Assembly: GCA_016124855.1 (NCBI GenBank) | Contig: WGMX01000034.1 | Coordinates: forward strand, 62,001-126,000 | DNA: 64,000 nucleotides | Direction of reading: 5' to 3' | Source: Anaerolineaceae bacterium | Lineage (GTDB): Bacteria > Chloroflexota > Anaerolineae > Aggregatilineales > Phototrophicaceae | In this document: one piece after another, positions 27,753 through 35,874 of the stretch | Numbering within the stretch: position 1 is the stretch's first letter | How the letters are laid out: every line of letters begins with the position of its first letter | Notes under the pieces: model-generated | Told to the model about the DNA's origin: nothing | Database searches by the model: none | The model's input: only the letters and a program-made list of their open reading frames with translations | Made by a program: the position numbers and the translations under genes

Positions 27753-28729
27753 TATCCCTCTTTCGTTTCGTAGAATACCCAATACGACGATAACTTAAAG
27801 CTAATGGCAGTAAGCACACCGATGACAATTAGCATGACCCATGCCATGGCTGAGGCATAGCCCATTTGATAATTCACAAATGCGCGGTTATACAGGTAAA
27901 GTGTATAGAACAAGGTTGTATCTAACGGTGCGCCGCCGGTCACGATGAAAGCCTGTGTAAACACTTTGAACCCGGCAATTAACTGCATAATCAGATTGAA
28001 AAAAATGATGGGGGTCAAAAGCGGCAACGTCACTCGCAGAAATTTCTTCCAACTGTTCGCGCCGTCAATAGATGCTGCTTCATATAATTCTTGGGGTATC
28101 TGTCGTAAGCCCGCAAGAAACACGAGCATTGGCGAACCGAACTGCCAAACTGCTAAGATAATCAGAGTCCAGATGGCTGTCTGGGGATTGCCCAACCATC
28201 TCACTTCGGGAAAACCAATTGATTCGATAATTGCGTTAATTACTCCATTATTACCGAAAAGTTGGCGCCACATCACGGCTACCGCGACACTGCCGCCGAT
28301 GATCGAGGGGATGTAGTAGATGGCACGATACCAGTATACGCCGCGCCGCTTCGCATTCATAATCAGCGCTACCCCCAAGGCAAAAGCCAAGCGGAGCGGG
28401 ACAGAAAAAAATACGTATTGAAAGGTCGCGACCACTGAACGGGCGTAACGCGCATCCTCATAAAACATGCGATGAAAATTTTGTAAGCCAATAAATTGGC
28501 CGGCATTGGGACTCAAAATGTCATAGTCTGTGAATGCTAACCAGAGCGAAATGCCAATAGGGATTAAGGCAAACAGTACAAAACAGGTCAGCCAAGGTGA
28601 AATAAATAGATAGCCAACAAGGTTATTTTGTCGAAAGTCTCGTGCTTTAACTTTGGATTTTGGTCGTAGTTGCGCGGACTCCGGCTCAACCGGTTTTGTC
28701 CCGGTTACGGCAATCGCAGGTTTTTCCAT
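27752..28729 (-). CDS. Carbohydrate ABC transporter permease (CUT1, MalF/YesP-type)
   Basis: A 325-aa permease with a hydrophilic N-terminal tail of about 40 residues and six hydrophobic segments. The EAA motif is QELYEAASIDGANSWKKFLRVTLPLLTPII. The fold and segment YLFISPWLTCFVLFALIPI are typical of the first permease in CUT1 importers. It sits downstream of the binding protein, with a hairpin in the 184-base gap, and is coupled to the second permease. Confidence 0.92.
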   Translation of the reverse strand: MEKPAIAVTGTKPVEPESAQLRPKSKVKARDFRQNNLVGYLFISPWLTCFVLFALIPIGISLWLAFTDYDILSPNAGQFIGLQNFHRMFYEDARYARSVVATFQYVFFSVPLRLAFALGVALIMNAKRRGVYWYRAIYYIPSIIGGSVAVAVMWRQLFGNNGVINAIIESIGFPEVRWLGNPQTAIWTLIILAVWQFGSPMLVFLAGLRQIPQELYEAASIDGANSWKKFLRVTLPLLTPIIFFNLIMQLIAGFKVFTQAFIVTGGAPLDTTLFYTLYLYNRAFVNYQMGYASAMAWVMLIVIGVLTAISFKLSSYWVFYETKEG

Positions 28730-28842
28730 ATAAAATTACCTAAGAAAAATATCTAAATTACAGATAGTTAGTTTGTCGATTTAATCGAATATCAATTGTA
28801 TAGTAATCACCATTTGGTCAAAAAAGCAACTGAAACGATTTT

Positions 28843-28868
28843 GGATGCTGCCCGGTTGAGCAGCATCC
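28843..28868. terminator. Hairpin between binding-protein and permease genes
   Basis: Perfect 8-bp stem (GGATGCTG with CAGCATCC) around a 10-base loop, 45 bases after the binding-protein stop on the minus strand. A T-run lies only about 20 bases further. A likely attenuator or RNA-stability element, placed like the hairpin at 19200 in the other importer operon. Confidence 0.6.
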
Positions 28869-28913
28869 ACTTTAAATCGACTTTCTAATATCCCGGTTTA
28901 TGAGGGGATAGCT

Positions 28914-30209
28914 TTAAGACGTTTTGTTCTTGGCAAGAATAGCCTCGGCTTCTTTGCGAAGTGTAGCGACACCATCATCCACCGAAATCTGCTTATACAT
29001 CACAGGCTGAACAAACAGCGGAGTATAAACGTTGTTCAAGATGTCACTATAACCCTTCGGGTCAGGCGGTGGAACAGGACTGCTATCTGTTTCAATTTGT
29101 GCGAGGAAATCGAAGGTAGCCTTACCTACGTCATCTAGATTAGGCAGCAAATGGTCACGCACCACCGACGAAATTGGCACGCCGCGTTCTGCTGCTAACA
29201 CGTCATTCGCTTCGAGTGAATTGGTGAAGTCGTTAATAAAATCAGCGGCGAGATCGGGTGTTGGGCAGGACGCAGTAATGGAGAAGAACATGGACGGTTT
29301 CAAGTAGTTCTCCGGTTTGCCACCTTCTAAGCGAGGCAGCGGCCACAGTTTGAAATGACGGCCTTCACCGGCAGCCTTCCAAATGGCTACGACCTGATTG
29401 CTCCATTGATAGCGCATGGCTTCTTTTCCAGTGACCAGAGGTGAATTTTCGGGGCTGCCATTTACAAACTCGGCAGTTTCATCCGGTGAGCCAATTGCGC
29501 CCGCTTCTTCTAAACGGATGATCATATTGTAGTAATCTGTAAGGGGCTTGTCATCGCTGTAGCCTAATGCTGTGCCATCGACTTTGAAGGCATTTGCGCC
29601 TGCGCCGAGGTATAGAGACTTCCACATTTGCACATCTTCCAAGCCGTAAGCCATCGCCCAAATACCCAATTTTTCGTGGAGGGTCATGGCAATGGTTTCA
29701 AAATCTTTCCATGTCCAGTCCGCAGCTGGCAGTTCAACCCCTGCTTTTGCGAATGCATCGACATCTAAGATAAATGACTGAGAGTTTGTTCCAAGGCTCA
29801 AGCCGTATACCTTGCCGTCTACAGTGCCGCTATCCAAAATCGATTGGGCAACATGTGAAACATCAATCGCCTTTGAATCAAAGAACGGATCTAGCGGCGC
29901 TAACAAACCACGTTGGCCCCATTCAGCCAAGTAAGCATAATCTTGCTGCATGACACATGGCAGTTGGCTGCCAGCGGCCTGTGTGTTCAACTTTGTCCAA
30001 TAGTCGTTGAAGTTAGCAAATTCATAAGTAATGTCGAGGCCGGGATGTGCGGCTTCATAGGCTTCAATGACTTTGATGGTTCGGTCATGGCGGTTCTGTG
30101 ATCCCCACCATTCGATGTACAAGGTCTTATCCTGCCCATGGACGACGGCAGCCGACAAAAGTGTAGTGAGCAAGGCGATAATGAGGACAGTAATTTTGGA
30201 CGGTTTCAT
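28914..30209 (-). CDS. Family-1 extracellular sugar-binding protein (CUT1 importer)
   Basis: A 431-aa solute-binding protein. The signal peptide covers about 25 residues and ends VHGQDK, with no lipobox. The mature part has LYIEWWGSQ, KVIEAYEAAHPGLDITYEFANF and DYWTKLNTQAAG, as in oligosaccharide-binding family-1 proteins. AGGAAAGAG precedes the ATG. It is the first gene of the minus-strand importer operon, divergent from the GntR regulator with a palindromic operator between them. The likely ligand is a pectin-derived oligosaccharide or uronide (inference from neighbours). Confidence 0.92.
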   Translation of the reverse strand: MKPSKITVLIIALLTTLLSAAVVHGQDKTLYIEWWGSQNRHDRTIKVIEAYEAAHPGLDITYEFANFNDYWTKLNTQAAGSQLPCVMQQDYAYLAEWGQRGLLAPLDPFFDSKAIDVSHVAQSILDSGTVDGKVYGLSLGTNSQSFILDVDAFAKAGVELPAADWTWKDFETIAMTLHEKLGIWAMAYGLEDVQMWKSLYLGAGANAFKVDGTALGYSDDKPLTDYYNMIIRLEEAGAIGSPDETAEFVNGSPENSPLVTGKEAMRYQWSNQVVAIWKAAGEGRHFKLWPLPRLEGGKPENYLKPSMFFSITASCPTPDLAADFINDFTNSLEANDVLAAERGVPISSVVRDHLLPNLDDVGKATFDFLAQIETDSSPVPPPDPKGYSDILNNVYTPLFVQPVMYKQISVDDGVATLRKEAEAILAKNKTS

Positions 30210-30302
30210 TTTTCTCTTTCCTAAATTTAATTAAACGATGTGTTTGGAACGACAACAACTACGGTTGATTTGTTTACCCTCCCCTTTCACTTTCAGTGGT
30301 AC

Positions 30303-30331
30303 TTGGCAATTGGGTGAATGTCGTATATCCT
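30303..30331 (+). promoter_or_regulatory. Likely sigma-70-type promoter of the GntR gene
   Basis: TTGGCA at 30303-30308 and TATCCT at 30326-30331 are separated by 17 bases, placed properly for the gene starting at 30372. The -10 box overlaps the palindromic operator, so bound regulator would block polymerase. Assigned by eye only. Confidence 0.45.
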
Positions 30332-30341
30332 ATAGGATATA
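30324..30341. promoter_or_regulatory. Perfect 18-bp palindromic operator (TATATCCTATAGGATATA)
   Basis: The sequence equals its own reverse complement over all 18 bases. It lies 31 bases before the GntR start and 115 bases before the binding-protein start on the other strand. Its symmetry and AT-rich half-sites suit a dimeric FCD-type GntR protein. Autoregulation plus control of the divergent importer operon is the likely function (inference). No second perfect copy was found by eye. Confidence 0.7.
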
Positions 30342-30371
30342 TGATTTTTCCAGAATTGCAAAGGTTTGCTT

Positions 30372-31055
30372 ATGCGCCCTGTGTTTAAGAGTAAGAATGA
30401 GGCAGTTTATGACATGCTGCGACAATCTATCATTGAGGGCGAATACGAACCCGGTTCGCGCCTTGTCATTGACGATTTAGCTGAGTCGCTGGGTGTGAGC
30501 CAAATCCCGATTCGCGAAGCGCTGCGCCAGCTCGAAGCAGACGGATTCATCACATTCGAACCCTATGTTGGCGCAACACTTACTGAAATAAACGCCAATT
30601 TTATTTTCGAAATATTTGCCCTCCTTGAATCGTTGGAAGTCATTTGCAGTCGCGCAGCTTGTCGCTGTATGAGTGAGCGCGAAATGGATAATCTGGCCGA
30701 AATCATTACCAATATGGATAAGAATTTAGAAAATCCGGAACAGTGGTCGCAAGAGAACAAACAGCTTCATCTTTTTGTCTGCGAATGCTCCAAAAATGTA
30801 TTGACCACGAAGATGACCCACAAAGTTCTAGATCATTGGGATCGGCTGCGGCTTCATTATTTAAAGGATGTGTTTGGGTACCGTATCGGTGATGCACAGC
30901 GCGAGCACAAGCAAATATTGGCCGCCTTTCGTTCTCGAAATCCTGATACTGTCGAGAAAGCGGTGCGCGAACATAATCAAAACGCGCTGCAAAGTTACCT
31001 TCAACACCTGCAATCCAAAGGTCAAATTCTCACAAGCGAGGACGGTTGTCCATGA
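30372..31055 (+). CDS. GntR-family transcriptional regulator, FCD domain
   Basis: A 227-aa regulator. The N-terminal winged helix has YDMLRQSIIEGEYEPGSRL and DDLAESLGVSQIPIREALRQLEADGF. The C-terminal all-helical FCD ligand domain has residues such as LHLFVCECS and REHKQILAAFRSRN, with His that often bind a metal and an organic-acid ligand. The ATG at 30372 has AAAGG at a good distance. A TTG two codons earlier is less likely. It is divergent from the importer and co-transcribed with the DapA-like and OYE genes. A sugar-acid effector is likely. Confidence 0.9.
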   Translation: MRPVFKSKNEAVYDMLRQSIIEGEYEPGSRLVIDDLAESLGVSQIPIREALRQLEADGFITFEPYVGATLTEINANFIFEIFALLESLEVICSRAACRCMSEREMDNLAEIITNMDKNLENPEQWSQENKQLHLFVCECSKNVLTTKMTHKVLDHWDRLRLHYLKDVFGYRIGDAQREHKQILAAFRSRNPDTVEKAVREHNQNALQSYLQHLQSKGQILTSEDGCP

Positions 31056-32014
31056 TCAAAACAGCATTTACTCCACTTGCTCTGATTGCACCGGAGCGCA
31101 AAATCACCGGTATTTCAGCGATTTTGCTGCCGTTCAATGATGATGGCTCGGTAGATTGGGATGGCTTTTGTGCCCATGTCTCCCGAACCGCACAAGCGGG
31201 GCTTACCCCTGCTGTGAATATGGATACGGGTTATGTCAACCTGCTTGATGCCCAAACTCGGCAGGCTGTGCTTGAACGCACTCGCGAATCCTTAGCGGGT
31301 GGTGAATTTGTCGCTGGCGCATTCGTGGGTGACCAGCCCGATAGTAAATGGAATCGAGACGCTTATTTCCACCAAATCGACTCAATCAAAGCACAAGGTG
31401 GCACACCAATTATCTTTCAATCCTATGGACTGACAGGACAAGAACCTGAACAAATAGTCGAGTCGTATGCCGAAATTGGGCAGCACTGTTCGCGCTTTAT
31501 TGCTTTCGAACTGGGCAAAATGTTTGCACCGTTTGGTCAAATCTATGATCTCGATACCTACGCCGGTTTATTGAGCGTGAAAGCGTGCATCGGGGCCAAA
31601 CATTCGTCACTAAGCCGCCAATTAGAGTGGGAGCGCATTGAACTGCGCAACCGGATTCGCCCCGATTTCAAGGTTTTTACCGGCAACGATTTAGCGGTCG
31701 ATATGGTGATGTATGGCAGCGATTATTTACTGGGACTCAGTACATTTGCCCCTGATTTCTTCGCTAAACGAGATGCAATGTGGGCGGCGGGGGATCCCGG
31801 ATTCTATGAATTAAATGATCTGATTCAATATTTAGGTTTTTTTGCATTCCGCGCTCCGGTTCCGTCGTATAAACACAGCGCAGCACAGTTTCTAAAGCTC
31901 CGGGGCTGGATTAACTCCGACGCACCTCATCCATCAGCCACGCGACGACCCGAATCGGATGTCGCAATATTGCGCGACATACTGGAACGCTTACAAGCGA
32001 TGGAGGCAAGATAA
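31052..32014 (+). CDS. Dihydrodipicolinate synthase (DapA)-family lyase/aldolase
   Basis: A 320-aa TIM-barrel protein of the DapA/N-acetylneuraminate lyase superfamily, which makes or splits C-C bonds with pyruvate or dehydrates sugar acids through a Schiff base. Recognisable parts are ITGISAILLPFNDDGSVDW at the N-terminus, PIIFQSYG (Tyr position) and SVKACIGAKHSSLSR with two candidate Schiff-base lysines. The ATG at 31052 overlaps the regulator stop by four bases. With the pectin genes around, a role on a deoxy-keto-uronate is plausible, but not shown. Confidence 0.85.
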   Translation: MIKTAFTPLALIAPERKITGISAILLPFNDDGSVDWDGFCAHVSRTAQAGLTPAVNMDTGYVNLLDAQTRQAVLERTRESLAGGEFVAGAFVGDQPDSKWNRDAYFHQIDSIKAQGGTPIIFQSYGLTGQEPEQIVESYAEIGQHCSRFIAFELGKMFAPFGQIYDLDTYAGLLSVKACIGAKHSSLSRQLEWERIELRNRIRPDFKVFTGNDLAVDMVMYGSDYLLGLSTFAPDFFAKRDAMWAAGDPGFYELNDLIQYLGFFAFRAPVPSYKHSAAQFLKLRGWINSDAPHPSATRRPESDVAILRDILERLQAMEAR

Positions 32015-33465
32015 TGCAATATCGCAGAATCGCCCAACTCCGCACAACTGATGATTTCCGCAGTCATCTGCTGCAATTAGGTGCAAAGCTAGATGTTGAC
32101 GACGAGTTGCAAACAGGCACAAGCGCTCCTCTTTCGCAACCTATAACTTATAAAGGGAAAACTCTTAGCAATCGTTTCGCTGTACTGCCGATGGAAGGTT
32201 GGGATGGCAGCAGCGACGGATATCCCACTGATTTGGTGCGGCGGCGCTGGCAGAACTTCGGGCGAAGTGGAGCCAAATTGATCTGGGGCGGTGAAGCTGT
32301 AGCTGTGCGGATGGACGGTCGCGCCAACCCACGCCAACTGGTTATCAACGAGCAAACCTGCGGTGAGATTGCCTCTGTGAGAGAGGCGTTAGTGTCGACA
32401 CATCGAGAACGTTTCGAAAGCGCTGATGATTTGTTAATCGGCTTGCAACTGACGCACTCAGGAAGGTTCGCCCGTCCATATGATAATGGAAAGCTCGAAC
32501 CCAGCATTCTCTATAACCATCCTTTTCTCGACCGCAAATACAATTTGCCGCCCAATCAACCGCTAATGACCGACGATGAGATTGCCCGCTTAATAGACGA
32601 TTTCATCAAGGCGGCGGTTATTGCCAAAAAGATTGGATTTGACTTTGTTGATCTTAAACACTGCCACGGCTATCTCGGTCACGAGTTTTTGACCGCAGTT
32701 GACCGAGATGGACGCTACGGTGGCAGTTTTGAAAACCGAACGCGATTCCTGCGCGAACTGGTCGATGGTGTACGCTCGAAAGCGCCGGGTTTGGATATTG
32801 GTGTACGGCTAAGTGCTTTCGATTGGATACCTTTTCATCCGGGAAAGGATGGAACCGGTGAACCAGAATCATTCGGTGAAAGGCCCTATCCTTATGCTTT
32901 TGGGTCAGATGGGAGTGGAACAGGCATTGATTTGACTGAACCCAAGGCGTTTCTCGATTTGCTTCACTCGCTTGATATTCAATTGGTGTGCATTACCGGT
33001 GGAAGTCCCTATTACACACCCCATTTGCAACGTCCGGCGTTATTCCCTCCGTCCGATGGTTATCAACCGCCGGAAGACCCGCTGGTCGGGGTAGCACGGC
33101 AGATTAATGTCACGGCTGAACTTAAAAAACATCGGCCAGAGTTAATTATTATTGGATCAGGCTATTCATACCTACAAGAATGGCTGCCACGCGTGGCGCA
33201 AAACGTCGTTCGCACAGGCAATGCGGATTTTGTGGGCATCGGGCGTATGATGCTGTCGTATCCCGAATTGGTCGCTGACGTTTTATCGGGTAAACCTTTG
33301 GAGCGTAAGCGTTTGTGCCGAACCTTCAGCGACTGCACCACGGCGCCAAGAAAAGGGTTAGTGTCCGGCTGCTATCCATTGGATGACTTTTATAAAGAAA
33401 GTCCCGAAGCAGAGGTCTTGGCGGCTATTAAAAAGCAGCAAGAGACAGCGCAGACCACAAAATAG
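32014..33465 (+). CDS. Old yellow enzyme-type NADH:flavin oxidoreductase
   Basis: A 483-aa FMN-binding TIM-barrel oxidoreductase related to enoate reductases. The active-site segment is LKHCHGYLGHEFL, followed by DRDGRYGGSFENRTRF. The C-terminal part has RLCRTFSDCTTAPRKGLVSGC, a Cys-rich tail in the place where 2,4-dienoyl-CoA reductase-type members bind Fe-S. The second (FAD) domain of those larger enzymes is absent. The start overlaps the DapA-like stop (TAATG). It could reduce the double bond of an unsaturated uronate derivative (hypothesis). Confidence 0.87.
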   Translation: MQYRRIAQLRTTDDFRSHLLQLGAKLDVDDELQTGTSAPLSQPITYKGKTLSNRFAVLPMEGWDGSSDGYPTDLVRRRWQNFGRSGAKLIWGGEAVAVRMDGRANPRQLVINEQTCGEIASVREALVSTHRERFESADDLLIGLQLTHSGRFARPYDNGKLEPSILYNHPFLDRKYNLPPNQPLMTDDEIARLIDDFIKAAVIAKKIGFDFVDLKHCHGYLGHEFLTAVDRDGRYGGSFENRTRFLRELVDGVRSKAPGLDIGVRLSAFDWIPFHPGKDGTGEPESFGERPYPYAFGSDGSGTGIDLTEPKAFLDLLHSLDIQLVCITGGSPYYTPHLQRPALFPPSDGYQPPEDPLVGVARQINVTAELKKHRPELIIIGSGYSYLQEWLPRVAQNVVRTGNADFVGIGRMMLSYPELVADVLSGKPLERKRLCRTFSDCTTAPRKGLVSGCYPLDDFYKESPEAEVLAAIKKQQETAQTTK

Positions 33466-33640
33466 TAAGTCGTTACAAGATACACGTTTCAAGAAACACG
33501 TCCGTTCAATGGTTTATTTGGCGTGATTTGTGAGTTTAACCTCAATGCGAATAAATAAGTTTGCTACTTAACCTGACTTCAAGGCAATGGACGCGGTATC
33601 ATTATGTCCGTCTTTGCCAAAATAAGGATAGAAACCCATC

Positions 33641-34729
33641 ATGAAAACTTATCGTGTGGCGATTATCGGCACGGGGGCAATTGTCACCAGCCACATTGAA
33701 GCCCTGCGCCACGCTGGAGACCGCGTCGAAATCGTGGCAGCGGTCGATACCGATGAGGCCAAACTCAAGGCATTTTGCGAACAGCAGCAAATTTCGCAGG
33801 GGTTCACCAATACAACAGATATGTTGTCGGCTGTTCAGCCTGATCTTGTTCATGTTTTGACACCACCATTCACGCACTTTGACCTGTGTGTGCAGTGTTT
33901 GGAAGCAGGCGCATGGGTTTACTGCGAAAAACCGCTGTGCGCTTCGCTTGACCAATTTGACCGACTGAGTGAAGCCGAAGTTCGCACCGGTCGCTACATC
34001 AATACTGTTTTCCAATGGCGGTTTGGGTCAGCAGTTAAGCACCTTAAGCGGTTGTTGGCCGCCAATGAATTAGGAGATCCGTTGGTCGGTGTTTGCAATA
34101 TCTTGTGGTATCGTCCGCTGGCGTATCACCAAGTGGCATGGCGTGCCAAATGGGCAACTGAAACGGGTGGCGCAACCGTTGGTCACGGCATTCACCTGAC
34201 GGATTTATTTTTATACTTATTCGGTGATTGGCGCGATATTCGCACGATTGCTAAATCGCTGGATCGACCCATTGAGGTTGATACTGTGGCAATGTCCACA
34301 CTGCGGTTCGAAAATGGCGCGATGGGAACAGTAAACACCAGTACTGTGTCGCCGCGACAGGAAACTTACCTACGACTAGACTTCCAACGGGCTACGGTCG
34401 AATGCACAGCGCTTTACCGGTATACCAATGAAAACTGGCGCTTTAGCACCGTCGATGGTTCGCCCGATGAAGCCAATTTAAGCCGCTGGCAAACGATTGA
34501 ACAGAACACGAAAGGTTCCCATGCCGAACAGTTGACCGAAATGCTACACAGCATGGACGTCAACGAACGTCCATCCGTGAGTGGCGCGGAATCGCGGCGT
34601 ATTTTAGAGTTTAACGCCAGCCTTTATAAATCTGCCTTCACCGGTGAGGTGGTCGAACGCGGTTCGATTAATGAAGATGATCCTTTTTATTATTCAATGA
34701 ATGGCGCAATGGAGTCTTTACCGAAATGA
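33641..34729 (+). CDS. Gfo/Idh/MocA-family oxidoreductase
   Basis: A 362-aa NAD(P)-dependent sugar oxidoreductase. Rossmann motif VAIIGTGAIVTSHIEAL, family lysine motif YCEKPLCASL near residue 95, and GGATVGHGIHLTDLFLYL with the catalytic-type His. AAGGAT precedes the start. Its stop overlaps the next Gfo/Idh gene by four bases, so the two are expressed together and may form sequential or complementary steps. Substrate unknown, probably a uronide given the nearby PL22 lyase. Confidence 0.88.
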   Translation: MKTYRVAIIGTGAIVTSHIEALRHAGDRVEIVAAVDTDEAKLKAFCEQQQISQGFTNTTDMLSAVQPDLVHVLTPPFTHFDLCVQCLEAGAWVYCEKPLCASLDQFDRLSEAEVRTGRYINTVFQWRFGSAVKHLKRLLAANELGDPLVGVCNILWYRPLAYHQVAWRAKWATETGGATVGHGIHLTDLFLYLFGDWRDIRTIAKSLDRPIEVDTVAMSTLRFENGAMGTVNTSTVSPRQETYLRLDFQRATVECTALYRYTNENWRFSTVDGSPDEANLSRWQTIEQNTKGSHAEQLTEMLHSMDVNERPSVSGAESRRILEFNASLYKSAFTGEVVERGSINEDDPFYYSMNGAMESLPK

Positions 34730-35754
34730 CAACTATTCGATTTGCAGCTATCGGTTTGAATCATGGTCATATCTACGGACAGGTAAAATGCTTACTCGAT
34801 GCTGGGATGGAACTGGCGTGGGTTTACGCGGAAGAGCAAGACCTACTCCAAGATTTTTTGAAGCAGTATCCGGGAACACCGGTTGCCCGCTCTGTCGATG
34901 AAATATTGGATGACGAGAGCATTCAAGTGGTCACGAGTGCCTCGATTCCGGTTGACCGTGCACCGCTCGGAGTTCGCGTGATGCAGCATGGCAAAGATTA
35001 TCTGGTAGATAAACCCGGTTTCACCACTTTAGAGCAACTAGCGGAAGTTCGGCGTGTGCAGGCTGAAACCAAACGCATCTATTCAGTGTTCTTCAGTGAA
35101 CATTTCGCACAGCGGGCAACGGTTAAAGCGGGCGAATTGGTCAAAGCGGGGGCGATTGGTCGTGTCATTCAAACCACTGGATTCGGCCCTCATCGTATGT
35201 TCGGATATACTAAGCAAGGTCGCCCCGATTGGTTCTTCCATAAGCGCTTTTTCGGTGGCATCATCAACGACATTGCCAGCCATCAGATTGATCAGTTTTT
35301 ATTTTTTACTGGCAGCACTGAAGCTGAAATTGTCGCCTCTCAAGTCGCGAATTTTCATCATCCTCAATATCCTGACATGGATGATTACGGCGATGTACTG
35401 TTACGCAGCCCTCAAGGAACGGGTTACATCCGTGTCGATTGGTTCACACCGGATGGGCTTAGCACATGGGGAGATGTGCGCCTGTTCATCACGGGTACAG
35501 ATGGTTATATCGAACTCCGCAAAAATTGTGATGTTACGGGACGTGAGGGCGATAATCACTTGTTCCTCGTCGATCAAAAAGGCATGCAGTATATTCCATG
35601 TAATGATGTTGCCCTGCCCTTCGGTGGTCAGTTCGTCAACGATGTTTTAAACCGTACTGAAACCTCAATGACACAGGCTCACTCATTCTTAGCATCAGAA
35701 CTGGCACTGAAAGCGCAAGCACAAGCGGCTGTTATTGTGACTGAACCAAAGTAA
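34726..35754 (+). CDS. Gfo/Idh/MocA-family oxidoreductase (second of pair)
   Basis: A 342-aa paralogue-type protein. The nucleotide-binding region reads IRFAAIGLNHGHIYGQV, without the classical GxGxxG. The EKP motif is replaced by VDKPGFTTL near residue 92, and the DIASHQIDQFLFF histidine region follows. The altered dinucleotide loop is typical of a Gfo/Idh subgroup with NHGH. It is translationally coupled to the preceding gene by ATGA. Probably acts in the same uronide pathway. Confidence 0.86.
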   Translation: MTTIRFAAIGLNHGHIYGQVKCLLDAGMELAWVYAEEQDLLQDFLKQYPGTPVARSVDEILDDESIQVVTSASIPVDRAPLGVRVMQHGKDYLVDKPGFTTLEQLAEVRRVQAETKRIYSVFFSEHFAQRATVKAGELVKAGAIGRVIQTTGFGPHRMFGYTKQGRPDWFFHKRFFGGIINDIASHQIDQFLFFTGSTEAEIVASQVANFHHPQYPDMDDYGDVLLRSPQGTGYIRVDWFTPDGLSTWGDVRLFITGTDGYIELRKNCDVTGREGDNHLFLVDQKGMQYIPCNDVALPFGGQFVNDVLNRTETSMTQAHSFLASELALKAQAQAAVIVTEPK

Positions 35755-35782
35755 GCACAGACGAATTAATTGCCGGGAAAAA

Positions 35783-35811
35783 CGGGAGAACACACAGGTT
35801 CTCCCCTACGA
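35783..35811. repeat. Small palindromic repeat with CCCCTACG end
   Basis: GGGAGAAC, six-base loop, GTTCTCCC, then CCTACG. It belongs to the same layout as the elements at 45846 and 50625. Being 29 bases past the Gfo/Idh stop, the 8-bp stem may also act as a weak terminator. Confidence 0.6.
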
Positions 35812-35874
35812 AAACAATCTTTTCACACTATTTATCAAACAAGCATCATAGTTCATTTGGAGATATATTTCTAA

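Noticed and set aside
35054..35650. 198-aa frame on the plus strand
   Set aside because: It overlaps the second Gfo/Idh gene in another frame, while that gene has clear family motifs. Shadow frame.
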